Origin: Arthrobacter sp. cf158
GTDB taxonomy: Bacteria > Actinomycetota > Actinomycetes > Actinomycetales > Micrococcaceae
Assembly (NCBI RefSeq): GCF_900106835.1
Contig: NZ_FNNR01000004.1
Coordinates: 62,001 to 126,000 of the forward strand
Length of the DNA stretch: 64,000 nt
Direction: 5' to 3'
In this document: positions 50,246-59,338 of the stretch, piece after piece
Numbering within the stretch: the first letter of the stretch is position 1
How the letters are laid out: each line of letters starts with the position of its first letter
Made by a program: the position numbers and the translations under genes
The notes under the pieces: generated by a model
Database searches by the model: none
Seen by the model: only the letters and a program-made list of their open reading frames with translations
What the model was told of the DNA's origin: nothing

Positions 50246-52303
50246 TCAAGCAGGGAAGTCAGCACCCAGCGCGGACAGCACACCGAAGGCCTTGGTCCGG
50301 ATTTCCTCGTACTCATCATCCGCCACGGAATCGGCGGTGATGGCTCCGCCCACGCCAAGGCTCAGCGTCCGGCCGCCTGGACCGTCGGGGTTTACCACCA
50401 ATGTTCGGATGACGACGGCGAGGTCCGTGGCAGCGTTCAACGAGAAGTAGCCAATGGCGCCTGAATAGATGCCGCGAGGTCCTGACTCAAGCTGATCGAG
50501 GATGTCCATGGTGCTGATCTTGGGCGCGCCAGTCATGGATCCGGCCGGAAAAGCGACCGCCACGGCTTCGGCCCGCGGAGCACCCGGACGAAGGTGCGCG
50601 TCCACGGTGCTCACCATTTGGTGGACGGTGGCGTAGCTTTCGATCGCACACAGCCGGCTGACCGTCACGGACCCCGGAATGGCGAAGTGGCTGAGATCGT
50701 TGCGCAGCAGGTCAACAATCATGATGTTCTCGGCCCGGTCTTTCAGCGAAGTCTCCAAATCATGCCGCAAAGCAGCGTCCTCGGAGGCATCAGCAGACCG
50801 GCCCCGGGTGCCCTTGATCGGCTCGGCCCGCATGCCGCCGTCGGACAGGATCCGAAGGAAGCGTTCCGGCGATGTGCTGGTGACCACCAGTTCGCCAAAG
50901 CGAAGGTAACTGGCGAACGGTGCCGGGTTCCGGCGTCGCAGGTTCAGGTACGCGGCCCAGGGATCGAAGTCCCCCGCGGCCGCCTCAAGCGTGGTTGTCA
51001 GGCAGACCTCGTACGAGTTGCCTTCCGTGATTTCCTGTTGTGAGTCCGCGATTTTCCGTTTGTAGTCCGTCGCGGAGTCGCGGCTGACAAAGTCGGGGAC
51101 GGACGCCGTCGGAACGGCGCCAGACAGTACGGTCCCCGGCAGCACAGCACCAGACGGGGCGATTGCAACACTTTCGACGGTGGTGCGGGCCTCCCGGAAC
51201 CATTCATCGGCGTCGGGCGCGTCCAGGGCGAGTATCCAAACGGTGTGTTCGCGGTGGTCCAGCACCACGGCCCGGCCGGCGAAGAGCAGTGCCGCGTCCG
51301 GGGTGTCGGAGCGGACGTCATTGCCGCCGGTCTCCCGTTTGAGTTCGTACCCCAGGTATCCGAGCCAGCCGAGCGTGAACTGGCAATCGTAGCCTCCGGG
51401 CGCGCGGACCGCCCGCCGGCCCCAGACGGAGTCAAGCCAGCGGAAAAACGGTCCGGACGTGCTCACGGTGGCGGATCCGGCCGTTACGTGAGTAGCCCCG
51501 GACCGGTGGAAGGCGGACTGCCCGTACGTGCCGCCGTCGTCCGCCAGGATGCTGAAGCGGCTGCGGGCGGCAGCTTGGGATCTGCCGGCCACGGCCGAGG
51601 CGTTGGAGGAATCGAGCCACACAGCGTTCGAGGAGCGGCCGTACAGGGCGTCAAAAAGGTGGGCAGCGTCCGGCGCCGCGTCCAGGCGCTCGGCACGCAA
51701 TTGGAGGCCACGCCGCGCGCTGAGCTCCGGTGACAGGATCGCCGCGAGCGAGGGCAGATACATGAGGGCCTGCAGGACGTGGTCCGGGGCGCTGCCGTCT
51801 GCACGGTTCTGCACACGGACGTCTGCGGCGCTGATCACCGAATCCGCCTCAAGCCACTGGTCCTCTTGGGCAGCCCAGCTGTCCCAGTACGGTTCGTAGG
51901 TGCTCCCGTCACGAGTGAGAGCACGACGACGGCGATCGTCACCGGGGGATTCGACCCACACCACGGCGTCCAGCATGTGACGGGCGGCGTCCGCCGCAGC
52001 GCCTACACCTTCAACAATGACGATTTCGGCCGGCAACGTGACGTTCAGGCCGCCGTCGTAGTGCTTCTCCCAATCCCAACTGATCCACTCGGCGGCCTGG
52101 CCGGTGCTGAGCGGAGCCAGGACGGTAGCGACGTAGCGCTCAATCCCCGGCATGAGGCCGTTCCAGCCAGGGTAGATGTCTTCCAGATGGAACAGCGAAA
52201 CCTTGTGGTGCTGCCGCAACCGGGCCGCCAGTTCAACAGCCAGGGTGGTCTTGCCTGCGCCGGACCTGCCGTCAACAGCGATGATCACGGGTGCAGGGGT
52301 CAT
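50246..52303 (-). CDS. pabB: P-loop kinase-like domain fused to aminodeoxychorismate synthase component I
   Basis: The 685-residue protein has two parts. Residues 1-180 resemble a uridine-kinase/AAA_18 P-loop protein, with Walker A GRSGAGKTT (12-20), LEDIYPGWNG and IVEGVGAAAD. The rest is a chorismate-binding enzyme. It contains EVCLTTTLEAAAG, TSPERFLRIL, and PIKGTRGR, whose Lys near residue 495 is diagnostic of PabB over TrpE (PIAGT). RAENIMIVDLLRNDLS and AGSMTGAPKISTMDILDQ are also present. It makes aminodeoxychorismate for folate; PabC is nearby. Function of the kinase part is unknown. Starts within a 4-bp overlap with the phosphatase gene. Confidence 0.88.
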   Translation of the reverse strand: MTPAPVIIAVDGRSGAGKTTLAVELAARLRQHHKVSLFHLEDIYPGWNGLMPGIERYVATVLAPLSTGQAAEWISWDWEKHYDGGLNVTLPAEIVIVEGVGAAADAARHMLDAVVWVESPGDDRRRRALTRDGSTYEPYWDSWAAQEDQWLEADSVISAADVRVQNRADGSAPDHVLQALMYLPSLAAILSPELSARRGLQLRAERLDAAPDAAHLFDALYGRSSNAVWLDSSNASAVAGRSQAAARSRFSILADDGGTYGQSAFHRSGATHVTAGSATVSTSGPFFRWLDSVWGRRAVRAPGGYDCQFTLGWLGYLGYELKRETGGNDVRSDTPDAALLFAGRAVVLDHREHTVWILALDAPDADEWFREARTTVESVAIAPSGAVLPGTVLSGAVPTASVPDFVSRDSATDYKRKIADSQQEITEGNSYEVCLTTTLEAAAGDFDPWAAYLNLRRRNPAPFASYLRFGELVVTSTSPERFLRILSDGGMRAEPIKGTRGRSADASEDAALRHDLETSLKDRAENIMIVDLLRNDLSHFAIPGSVTVSRLCAIESYATVHQMVSTVDAHLRPGAPRAEAVAVAFPAGSMTGAPKISTMDILDQLESGPRGIYSGAIGYFSLNAATDLAVVIRTLVVNPDGPGGRTLSLGVGGAITADSVADDEYEEIRTKAFGVLSALGADFPA

Positions 52304-52860
52304 GACATAGAGGTTACCTGCTGGGGCTCGTGGGCTTGGGCGTTCTCAGCCGCGGTGATCGCTGCCTTGGCGTGCGTCACGATGCCCGGGATGGCTGCCT
52401 TGATGAGGGCCCACGTGTTGTCGAAGTCAGTGTGGCCGCCGTACCAAGGATCTTCAATGCCCAGGTCCAGGGAGCTCCGTCCGGTCATGTGCGGATCGAA
52501 GCTGCGCAGCATCCGCACCTTTTCCAGCGAAGCGGGGTCCGGCGCGCCTTCCTGCAGCCAGCCGAAATGATCTACGTCCAAGGCCAGGATCAGGTCCCGT
52601 TCGGCGAACCATTCGCGCCGCCATTTGCGTGCGATGTGGTTTTCCGACGCAATGTGCTGGGCCGTCAGGACGCGGGCGGCGCGGGGGTCTATGGGGTGCC
52701 CCACCTCGTACCCCGTGGTGCCCGCGGAGTCCACCACTACGAGGTGGCCGAGCCCTTCCGCGTCGAAGGCTTCGGTGAGCATGAGCGCTGCCATAGGGGA
52801 GCGGCAGATGTTTCCCGTGCAGACCGTAATGATGCGGTATGGGCTCGTCGTTGAGTACAT
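52300..52860 (-). CDS. Low-molecular-weight protein tyrosine phosphatase
   Basis: The 186-residue protein carries the P-loop VCTGNICRSPMA with Cys14 and Arg20 and the general-acid DPWYGG with Asp137. Its length exceeds the usual 150-160 by a short C-terminal tail. It dephosphorylates tyrosine or, as LMW enzymes also do, arginine phosphate; which is not readable. Its stop overlaps the P-loop-PabB start by 4 bp, so both are cotranscribed. Confidence 0.92.
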   Translation of the reverse strand: MYSTTSPYRIITVCTGNICRSPMAALMLTEAFDAEGLGHLVVVDSAGTTGYEVGHPIDPRAARVLTAQHIASENHIARKWRREWFAERDLILALDVDHFGWLQEGAPDPASLEKVRMLRSFDPHMTGRSSLDLGIEDPWYGGHTDFDNTWALIKAAIPGIVTHAKAAITAAENAQAHEPQQVTSMS

Positions 52861-52961
52861 GAAGCAAGCATGGTTGATGGCACCCCTCCTTGGCTAGGGG
52901 AGGGCTCGACAGGAAAGTCATTTTCGGTGTCGAATCTGTCACATAGTGTGGAGTGTGCGTA

Positions 52962-53048
52962 GTAAACGCTTTCTATTTGGTTTCTGGTGCCTGGAAATTT
53001 TGCTTTTAAAGCAGCTAACTATTGCTTAATACGATAGTAAGCGCTTTC
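52962..53048. promoter_or_regulatory. Two LacI-type operators before the M60 peptidase
   Basis: GTAAACGCTTTC (52962-52973) and GTAAGCGCTTTC (53037-53048) are near-identical half-palindromic sites, 75 bp apart, upstream of the peptidase start at 53103. Their CG-centred pattern is typical of LacI/CRE operators; two copies would allow looping. No LacI gene adjoins, so the regulator must act in trans. Confidence 0.6.
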
Positions 53049-53102
53049 ATTTTAACCCGTGAGGCCGGTCATAGTGGCTGGCCCGGACAATAAGGATGTT
53101 CC

Positions 53103-54599
53103 ATGAGTGAAAGCCATAGTCATGTCCCTGATTCCCGTAAAACCAGAAACTCCGGGCCAGCTCCCCTCGGGGCGAATGCCATCAGCAGGCGCGGCGCCTT
53201 GGGGGCCATGGCGGTTGTTGCCGGCGGGATGATGGTGCCGTGGGCTGCGGCACCCGCCATGGCGGACACCCGGCCCAGCCAATCGCGCAGCCAAATCGTC
53301 ACTGCGATGCCGGATTCCCACGGCGCCGAGGAAGACAGGCTCCAGATCTCGCTGTGCACCACCAACCTCCAATCCACCGGCTTCTACCTGCCCGCTGGCA
53401 CGCCCCTGACGGTGACGGTGAAGGCGTTGACGGCACCGGAGGCCGTGCTCGTGGTTGGCGCCCCTGACGCAGATGGCCGCCCGGAGTTCAAGAAGCCCCG
53501 GGAGTATCCCCTGAAGAAGGGGAAGAACGTCATCACCGACGCCGGAGGTGGCGTGATCTACTACAAAGTGCCCGGAGTCGGCGGCTATGCCAGCGCAACA
53601 CTGGATGCCGCCGCGCAGCCGATGCCCTACTTCGTCTACGGCCGCACCAGTGAACTGGAATTCCAGCGGCAACTCGATGAGCGTCCAACTCCGTTCGTGG
53701 AGCTGGTCAGTGCACATGCCACCGTCACCGTGGAGCGTGCATCGGCGCTGCGGTATCGATCCGAGAGCCACTCTGAGCTGATGTCCACCTTCGAGGATCT
53801 GATCTCCATCGAGGATGTGACCAGTGGCTACGACGGTTCCAGCCCCCTTCATGCACGTCAGGCCCATCCGTATCACCTGGTGGGGTATCCGTCGGCGATC
53901 GCCAACGTTGGGGCTTACGCCACACACGGCCATACCTCGTTCCCGCCTCCCATCCAGGATCGGCTCTTGACGGTGGAGGGGCTCCGGATGCGGGGCTGGG
54001 GTATCTATCACGAGCTAGGGCACCAGCATCAACAGGTGACCTACAAGCCCACCTCGCTCACTGAGGTCACGGTGAACGTCTACTCCCTTGCCGTAAACGC
54101 CAGCTTCGCGAAGAAGTACGGCCAACAACCCCGGCTCCACGTTCCGGATGGAACCACCGGCCTGACGCCGTGGGAATCAGCCGTGCCCATGATTGGCAGC
54201 GACGGGGTGGTGTACGGGACTACGTTCGACGGCATGGAGCGACTGGTGATGTTCGAGCAGCTCCGCCTGGGCTTCAAGAATTTCTGGCCAACATTGCACA
54301 AGATCATCCGGGAGCAGCGCCCGCCGAAGGGTGACTACTGGGATGAGGTCTACAGGCTGCGTAACTTTGTGGTCTGGGCGAGCAAAGCCGCGAAAGCCGA
54401 TCTGAGTGACTTCTTCCTCAAATGGGGCTTTGCCGTGGATGACGATGCGCGTGCCCAGATCGCAGCGGAAGGTCTGGTGCCGCCGTCGAGCGATCCCACC
54501 TTGATCCGTGATGAAGCGCAGCTCATGCTGGCCAAGCAGATCCAGGCGCAGAAATCCCTGGCCGCGCGCTCGGAGTTCGACCAGGCCGGCGCCCAGTAG
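53103..54599 (+). CDS. Tat-exported M60-family metallopeptidase
   Basis: The 498-residue protein has a Tat signal: ISRRGALGAMAVVAGGMM with twin Arg29-Arg30 and a cleavage site after PAMA near residue 54. An accessory domain precedes the peptidase M60/enhancin-like domain. HELGH (303-307, Glu304 catalytic) is set within GWGIYHELGHQHQQ, and a downstream Glu may complete the gluzincin set. Such enzymes cleave glycoproteins, including mucins. AAGGA lies 7 bp before the ATG. Two LacI operators upstream suggest sugar control. No nearby sugar genes are seen. Confidence 0.88.
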   Translation: MSESHSHVPDSRKTRNSGPAPLGANAISRRGALGAMAVVAGGMMVPWAAAPAMADTRPSQSRSQIVTAMPDSHGAEEDRLQISLCTTNLQSTGFYLPAGTPLTVTVKALTAPEAVLVVGAPDADGRPEFKKPREYPLKKGKNVITDAGGGVIYYKVPGVGGYASATLDAAAQPMPYFVYGRTSELEFQRQLDERPTPFVELVSAHATVTVERASALRYRSESHSELMSTFEDLISIEDVTSGYDGSSPLHARQAHPYHLVGYPSAIANVGAYATHGHTSFPPPIQDRLLTVEGLRMRGWGIYHELGHQHQQVTYKPTSLTEVTVNVYSLAVNASFAKKYGQQPRLHVPDGTTGLTPWESAVPMIGSDGVVYGTTFDGMERLVMFEQLRLGFKNFWPTLHKIIREQRPPKGDYWDEVYRLRNFVVWASKAAKADLSDFFLKWGFAVDDDARAQIAAEGLVPPSSDPTLIRDEAQLMLAKQIQAQKSLAARSEFDQAGAQ

Positions 54600-54603
54600 G
54601 AAG

Positions 54604-55212
54604 TTATGCGGTGGCCGCCGGGGCTTTGGCTTCGGCGGCCAGTGCCGCGGCGGCCAGGTAAACGGTACGTACGACGGCGGCGCGTCGCCTTTCGGCGCGA
54701 TCCGGACCGCCGCCTGCCATGAGTCCGTCGAGGGCGGGCAGTACGGGAGCAGCGTCGCAGAGGCTCACGATGGTGATGAGCAGGTCTCCGGCGTCTTCCC
54801 TGGAGATGCCGGGCAGGGCTGCGATGGTGCTGTTGACCTTCGATGCGCAGTTGGCCATCCGCTTGGGCAGGCCCACAACATCGGTGCCCCGTTCCAGCCC
54901 TTCCCAGAACAGGAGGCGTGGTGCTGTGGCGTCCGTTTGGTGATGGTCGAAGAGCCTGCCGGCGTAGTCCGCCATGGCTTCGGGACCGTTGCCCTCAATG
55001 GGAACCTCGTCCATGAGGGTGCTGAGTGCTGCAACGATCACGGCGTCAAAGAGCGCGTTCTTATTGCCGAAATATTGGTAGATCCGCTCCTTGTTGACTC
55101 CTGCCTCAGCGGCAATGCGATCAATGCGGGCGCCGGCCAGTCCACGCGCGCAAAACTCGGAGGTGGCCGCCTCAAGCAGCAGTCCCTTGGTTCGCTCTGT
55201 GTCCCACGCCAT
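54604..55212 (-). CDS. TetR-family repressor
   Basis: The 202-residue protein has the N-terminal TetR HTH: LLLEAATSEFCARGLAGARI followed by RIAAEAGVNKERIYQYFGNKNALFDAV. The C-terminal part is a long helical ligand domain. The gene is divergent from the small membrane protein at 55312, and two operator-like palindromes lie between them, so it probably represses itself and that neighbour. Its ligand is unknown. The 3' end abuts the M60 gene. Confidence 0.9.
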   Translation of the reverse strand: MAWDTERTKGLLLEAATSEFCARGLAGARIDRIAAEAGVNKERIYQYFGNKNALFDAVIVAALSTLMDEVPIEGNGPEAMADYAGRLFDHHQTDATAPRLLFWEGLERGTDVVGLPKRMANCASKVNSTIAALPGISREDAGDLLITIVSLCDAAPVLPALDGLMAGGGPDRAERRRAAVVRTVYLAAAALAAEAKAPAATA

Positions 55213-55232
55213 AGGGTCATATTAGCAGTTTC

Positions 55233-55302
55233 CAACTAAGTAGTTGTAATTGTTTGCGGCCGCGGTTATGGTGAATCCAAGCCAATTGCAACTATCTGGT
55301 TG
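55233..55302. promoter_or_regulatory. Two TetR-type operator palindromes
   Basis: CAACTAAGTAGTTG (55233-55246) is a perfect palindrome, and CAACTATCTGGTTG (55289-55302) matches it with two mismatches. They lie in the divergent interval between TetR (start 55212) and the membrane protein (start 55312). The second ends 10 bp before that ATG, where binding would block translation or initiation. Confidence 0.75.
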
Positions 55303-55311
55303 GAGAATGCC

Positions 55312-55626
55312 ATGACTACCCAAGCCACATCTGAAATCACCGCCGAGCCCACCACTGCGGCGCCTGCCCGTCCCAAGGCGCCCTCCGTTCATATGAGGGC
55401 CCTGATCACCTGGCTCGCCATCTTCCCGCTCGTGTCCCTCGGCATGATGCTTCTTGGCCCGATCATGGAGCCGTGGCACCCCGTCCTTCGCGCGCTTGTC
55501 CTGACGGCGTTCGTGGTTCCCACAGCTGTGTACTTCGTTGTTCCCCGTCTGTTCGCCGGCCACGGCGCCCTGAGCCGCAAGGCCGTGGAGCGCGCCGCCC
55601 AACGCGCAGCCCGCAAGTCCGCTTAA
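55312..55626 (+). CDS. Small membrane protein under TetR control
   Basis: The 104-residue protein starts MTTQATSEITAEPTT with GGAG 7 bp upstream. It has two hydrophobic helices (LITWLAIFPLVSLGMMLL and ALVLTAFVVPTAVYFVVP) with a basic tail. It looks like DUF-type small permease-like proteins near TetR genes, but I do not recognise a named family. It is probably induced when TetR is released. A strong hairpin follows the stop. Confidence 0.75.
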   Translation: MTTQATSEITAEPTTAAPARPKAPSVHMRALITWLAIFPLVSLGMMLLGPIMEPWHPVLRALVLTAFVVPTAVYFVVPRLFAGHGALSRKAVERAAQRAARKSA

Positions 55627-55637
55627 CCCAGGCAGGC

Positions 55638-55681
55638 CGCAGATCAGGCCGTTCTCAACGCTCAGAACGGCCTGATCTGCG
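55638..55681. terminator. Bidirectional hairpin, 18-bp stem
   Basis: CGCAGATCAGGCCGTTCT and AGAACGGCCTGATCTGCG pair perfectly around an 8-base loop. It lies between the membrane-protein gene and the convergent ribokinase gene. There is no obvious U-tract, so it may serve both as a weak terminator and as a barrier. Confidence 0.8.
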
Positions 55682-55705
55682 ACCCCGTTGGGTGCAGCGC
55701 TGGGA

Positions 55706-56662
55706 CTAAGCGTCCCGCAGCTTCTCGACGTCTGCGATGGTTGGGTACGCGGCCTGCGTGCCCTTCTTTGTGGCAGCCAATGCGGCGGCTACCGAGGCAA
55801 ACGCGGCGGCGTCGGCAAGGGATTCGCCGGCGGCAAGCCGCGCAGCCACAGCACCAGTGAAAGCATCGCCGGCTCCCGTGGTGTCAACGGCTGAAACCCG
55901 GGTTGGGGCAATGCGCGTGATCTGATCCTCGGCGCCGCGTGCCAAGGAATCGAGCACCACAGAACCTTGCGCGCCGAGGGTCACCAATACACGCTGCAAA
56001 CCCCGGTCCGCGAACTGGCTCCGGACAGGTTCCCATGCCTCGGCCTCTGCGTCGGCATCTGGCACGTCTGCTTCCGAGCCCAGGAACAGCGAGGCCTCGT
56101 GCGCGTTCACCAGCAACACATCGCTCAGGCCAGCCAAAAGCTCCGGCACCTCAGCGTAAGGCGAGAGGTTCAGCAGAACGGTCGCACCGGCGTCGTGCCC
56201 TGCTTGGGCGGCGGCAATCACGGTATCGGTCTCCACCTCCAGGCAGAGGCAGACCACGGCCGCATCCTGGAAGGCGTCGGGCGTAACGTCCGCAGGCCTG
56301 AGCGTGCCGTTGGCGCCGGCCGAGATGATGATGCTGTTCTCACCACTGGCGTCCACCGAAATGACTGCGACGCCGGTGGCTGCATCGGAGCGTCGGACGC
56401 GGGAAACGTTCACACCCGCACTGGCCGTCGAGTCCAGGAGCATGGTGCCGTTGGGGTCATCGCCCACGGCGCCGATCAGGCTGACTTGACCGCCAAGCTT
56501 GCTCGCGGCCACCGCCTGATTGGCGCTCTTGCCGCCTGGATTCACGGCGAACCCGTTGCCGTGGACCGTCTCGCCGGGTTGGGGGAGGCGGTCGCAGTAG
56601 ATGGTGAGGTCTGCGTTCAGGGAGCCGACGACGACGATTCCCGCCTTGGGTGCGCTGGTCAT
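55706..56662 (-). CDS. rbsK: Ribokinase (PfkB family)
   Basis: The 318-residue protein has both PfkB signatures: VNPGGKSANQAVAASKLGG near residue 41 and DTTGAGDAFTGAVAARLA near 264, where Asp is the catalytic base. The first half GSLNADLTIYCDRLPQPGET is typical of ribokinases. It phosphorylates ribose, or a related pentose, to ribose 5-phosphate. It overlaps the MFS gene by 4 bp. With the nucleoside hydrolase two genes upstream it completes a nucleoside-to-pentose-phosphate route. Confidence 0.88.
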   Translation of the reverse strand: MTSAPKAGIVVVGSLNADLTIYCDRLPQPGETVHGNGFAVNPGGKSANQAVAASKLGGQVSLIGAVGDDPNGTMLLDSTASAGVNVSRVRRSDAATGVAVISVDASGENSIIISAGANGTLRPADVTPDAFQDAAVVCLCLEVETDTVIAAAQAGHDAGATVLLNLSPYAEVPELLAGLSDVLLVNAHEASLFLGSEADVPDADAEAEAWEPVRSQFADRGLQRVLVTLGAQGSVVLDSLARGAEDQITRIAPTRVSAVDTTGAGDAFTGAVAARLAAGESLADAAAFASVAAALAATKKGTQAAYPTIADVEKLRDA

Positions 56663-58101
56663 GCGGTCACCTTTTCGTTGTCGGTCACCTCGGCGTCGAC
56701 CGGCTTCGGAATCAGGAGCGAGGCCGCGAACGCCGCGAACGTGATGGCCAGGCCCACCACTACTACGGTCAGGTAGGAGGCCTTGGCGTCATTCAGCGAA
56801 GCGGTGGCCACCAGCACGGCAGGCAGAACCAGGAAGCTCAGCCCCGCGCCAAGGTTGAAGGCGCCCGCGTTCATGCCCGGGAGGAAGCCCGGGTTTCCCT
56901 GCGGCGAGAGAACCACGCCGAGTCCGTTCAGCATGATGTTGACGGTACCGGCGTACATGATGCCCAGCAAGGCCGTTCCCACAATCATCATGGGCAGGTT
57001 GCTGAGGCCGAAGAACGCAATGATGGCCAAGGCCACGAGGCTGCCCACCAGACCGATGCGCAGGACTTTCGTGTAGCCGAGCACCGGTGCAAGGCGGCCG
57101 CTGATGGGGCCGAAAAGCCAGCCGAGAAGGGCATACGGGGTGAGGATGATGAGGGACATTTCCGTGGGGCCAACGCCGAAGCCCGGATCGGCGGCCTGAA
57201 CGTAGGCCGGGACGATGCCGTTGATAACCGCGAAGATGCCGGTCATGGTGAGGGTGGTGGTCAGCAGCGGTGCCCAGGTGGAGCGCTGACGCAGGTGCAC
57301 GGTTTCCACCATGGGCTGCTTTGCGCGCTTCTCTACAGTCCAGAACGCAAAGAACGCGACGGCGGCAACCACCGTGAGTGCTATCGCGAGGGTCAACGTA
57401 CCGGCGTCGAAGGCAGTGGCCAGCTTGGAGCCCTCGTTCAGGGCCGTCAGCAGGGCGCCCACGGCGATCACGATGAAGAACACGCCCAACCAGTCCATGG
57501 TGGTGCCGGCGGCAGGTTTGCTCTCGCCGGCCAGGACAGCGATCAGCACAGTTGCTACGAGGGCCAGTGCCACCATGAGCCAGAAGATGCTGCGGAAGCC
57601 GAAGTTCTCAGCGAAGTAACCGCCAACAAAGGAGTCGACGCCGGCAACGCCACCGTTGACGGCCGTGATGAGGCCCATGAGGGTGCCGTACTTACGCGGG
57701 TTGCTGACCGCGGAGCGGAGCATGATCAGGCAGAGCGGCACCGTGGGGCCGCTGACGCCCTGGATGATGCGGCCTACAAACAGCCACGTGACATCAGGGG
57801 CCATGGCTGCGATGACGGAGCCGACAGCCATGAGGAGCATCATGCCGACGAGGATCTTCTTGCGGCCGATGATGTCGCTCAGGCGGGGCAGGAAGAGGGA
57901 GAACAGGGCCGCCGCCGTGAAGAACCAGGTTTGGGACAGGCCGATGGTGGCTTGATCCGTGTTGAGTTCGTTGCCCATGGTGACCAGGGCCGGGCTGAGC
58001 ATGGAGGCGTTGAGCTGGAAGGCCACGCAGGCTGCCAGCAGGGCCACCATGAGTGCGGTGACGTTGCCGCGGGAGGACTTGGTTTCTGCGGGGGCTGACA
58101 T
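56659..58101 (-). CDS. MFS transporter, likely nucleoside importer
   Basis: The 480-residue protein has about 14 hydrophobic segments in the DHA2-like MFS layout. It shows VAFQLNASMLSPALVTMGNE, then LPRLSDIIGRKKILVGMML (MFS loop) and GRIIQGVSGPTVPLCLIML. Though DHA2 members are often drug exporters, its place between nucleoside hydrolase and ribokinase genes with 1- and 4-bp overlaps suggests nucleoside uptake. Both directions remain possible. Confidence 0.85.
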   Translation of the reverse strand: MSAPAETKSSRGNVTALMVALLAACVAFQLNASMLSPALVTMGNELNTDQATIGLSQTWFFTAAALFSLFLPRLSDIIGRKKILVGMMLLMAVGSVIAAMAPDVTWLFVGRIIQGVSGPTVPLCLIMLRSAVSNPRKYGTLMGLITAVNGGVAGVDSFVGGYFAENFGFRSIFWLMVALALVATVLIAVLAGESKPAAGTTMDWLGVFFIVIAVGALLTALNEGSKLATAFDAGTLTLAIALTVVAAVAFFAFWTVEKRAKQPMVETVHLRQRSTWAPLLTTTLTMTGIFAVINGIVPAYVQAADPGFGVGPTEMSLIILTPYALLGWLFGPISGRLAPVLGYTKVLRIGLVGSLVALAIIAFFGLSNLPMMIVGTALLGIMYAGTVNIMLNGLGVVLSPQGNPGFLPGMNAGAFNLGAGLSFLVLPAVLVATASLNDAKASYLTVVVVGLAITFAAFAASLLIPKPVDAEVTDNEKVTA

Positions 58102-59153
58102 TACTTGGCCTCTCCTGCCAGGATGGCTTCTGCTGTGGCACTGACTTCGGCCTCAGCAACAGCGGTGGCGGCAGCGCCGTCGTCGTGCGTTGGTTCGCCG
58201 ATCCTGACGATCGCATCGGTGACAAGATCCCAGAACTTCTTGTGGTCCAAATCCACAGCCACGGAGGTGTGGCAGTCGTCCGGCGCGGGCGCGCGGAAGT
58301 CAGCCACGGTCATGCCGAGGGTGAGTTTGCCCTGCAGCTCAATGTCCACGGGGACTTTGCGGGTGGTCATGACAGTGGGGTCGATGACGTAGGCGACCGC
58401 GCAAGGATCGTGGACCGGCGGGAAGTCGAAGCCCTGGGCGTCCTTGTAGGTCTTCTTGAAGAACTCCATCAGCTCCAGGACGAACTTGGCCGGCTTGGTG
58501 CCGATTTCGGCTATTTTCCGGACGACTTCATCAGTGGCCAGTGCCTGGTGCGTGAGGTCCAGTCCCACCATCACCACGGGCCACTTTTCGTTGAAGACGA
58601 TGTGCGCAGCTTCGGGGTCGATGATGATGTTGAACTCCGCCACGGCACTCCAGTTGCCCACGTGGTAACCACCACCCATGAGGACAACTTCCTTGACGCG
58701 CTCCACAATGCGGGGCTCTTTGCGGGCAGCCATGGCGATGTTGGTGAGGCCGGCAGTGGGGACCAGAGTGACCGTGCCCGGCTCATGAGCCATGACGGTG
58801 TCAATGATGAGGTCGACGGCGTGGCGCGGGTCCAGCTCGATGGCGGACTCGGGCTGCTCCGGGCCGTCCATGCCGGAATCACCGTGGATGCTGGGGGCCG
58901 TTTCGATGGTGCGGACCAAAGGGCGATCGCAGCCTGCCGCGAAGGGGACGCCCGTGATGCCCGCAATGGTGGCGACGGAGAGGGCATTACGGGTGACTTT
59001 TTCCAGGGTCTGGTTGCCCACCACGGTGGTCACTGCGAGCAGCTCGATGTCCGGGTTGCCGTGAGCAAGCAGCAATGCCACTGCGTCGTCATGGCCAGGG
59101 TCGCAGTCAAGAATGATCTTCTTGCGTGCCGGTGTCATGGTGTTGGGTTCCAC
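58101..59153 (-). CDS. Inosine-uridine preferring nucleoside hydrolase
   Basis: The 350-residue protein starts at GTG 59153 because GGAG lies 6 bp before it; the nearby ATG at 59138 has none. DCDPGHDDAVALLLAHGNP is the calcium-binding N-terminal signature. A mid-protein DPEAAHIVFNEKWPVVMVGL and the C-terminal DPCAVAYVIDP supply the rest of the site. It splits nucleosides into ribose and base in the cytoplasm. First gene of a three-gene operon; a divergent LacI regulator lies 185 bp upstream. Confidence 0.9.
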   Translation of the reverse strand: MEPNTMTPARKKIILDCDPGHDDAVALLLAHGNPDIELLAVTTVVGNQTLEKVTRNALSVATIAGITGVPFAAGCDRPLVRTIETAPSIHGDSGMDGPEQPESAIELDPRHAVDLIIDTVMAHEPGTVTLVPTAGLTNIAMAARKEPRIVERVKEVVLMGGGYHVGNWSAVAEFNIIIDPEAAHIVFNEKWPVVMVGLDLTHQALATDEVVRKIAEIGTKPAKFVLELMEFFKKTYKDAQGFDFPPVHDPCAVAYVIDPTVMTTRKVPVDIELQGKLTLGMTVADFRAPAPDDCHTSVAVDLDHKKFWDLVTDAIVRIGEPTHDDGAAATAVAEAEVSATAEAILAGEAK

Positions 59154-59246
59154 GTTTCTCTCCACGTCATTGGGGCCTGCCAGGTACTTGCCCGGGGCAG
59201 GGCGCTAAGCATTCAGGGGAATTCTGGCACTGCTTTGCAGGTTACG

Positions 59247-59292
59247 TCAAACGCTTAACGTTGCTCATCCGATGAATACGTCAAGCGCTTGA
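59247..59292. promoter_or_regulatory. Two LacI operators between nucleoside operon and lacI-type gene
   Basis: TCAAACGCTTAA (59247-59258) and the perfect palindrome TCAAGCGCTTGA (59281-59292) lie in the divergent interval. Their pattern is that of LacI-family operators and their centres are about 34 bp apart. They probably mediate control of the nucleoside operon and autoregulation by the LacI protein at 59339. Confidence 0.8.
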
Positions 59293-59338
59293 TGCCTTCC
59301 CGCAGGTCAGCACGGTGCAACAACGCTACGATCGATGC

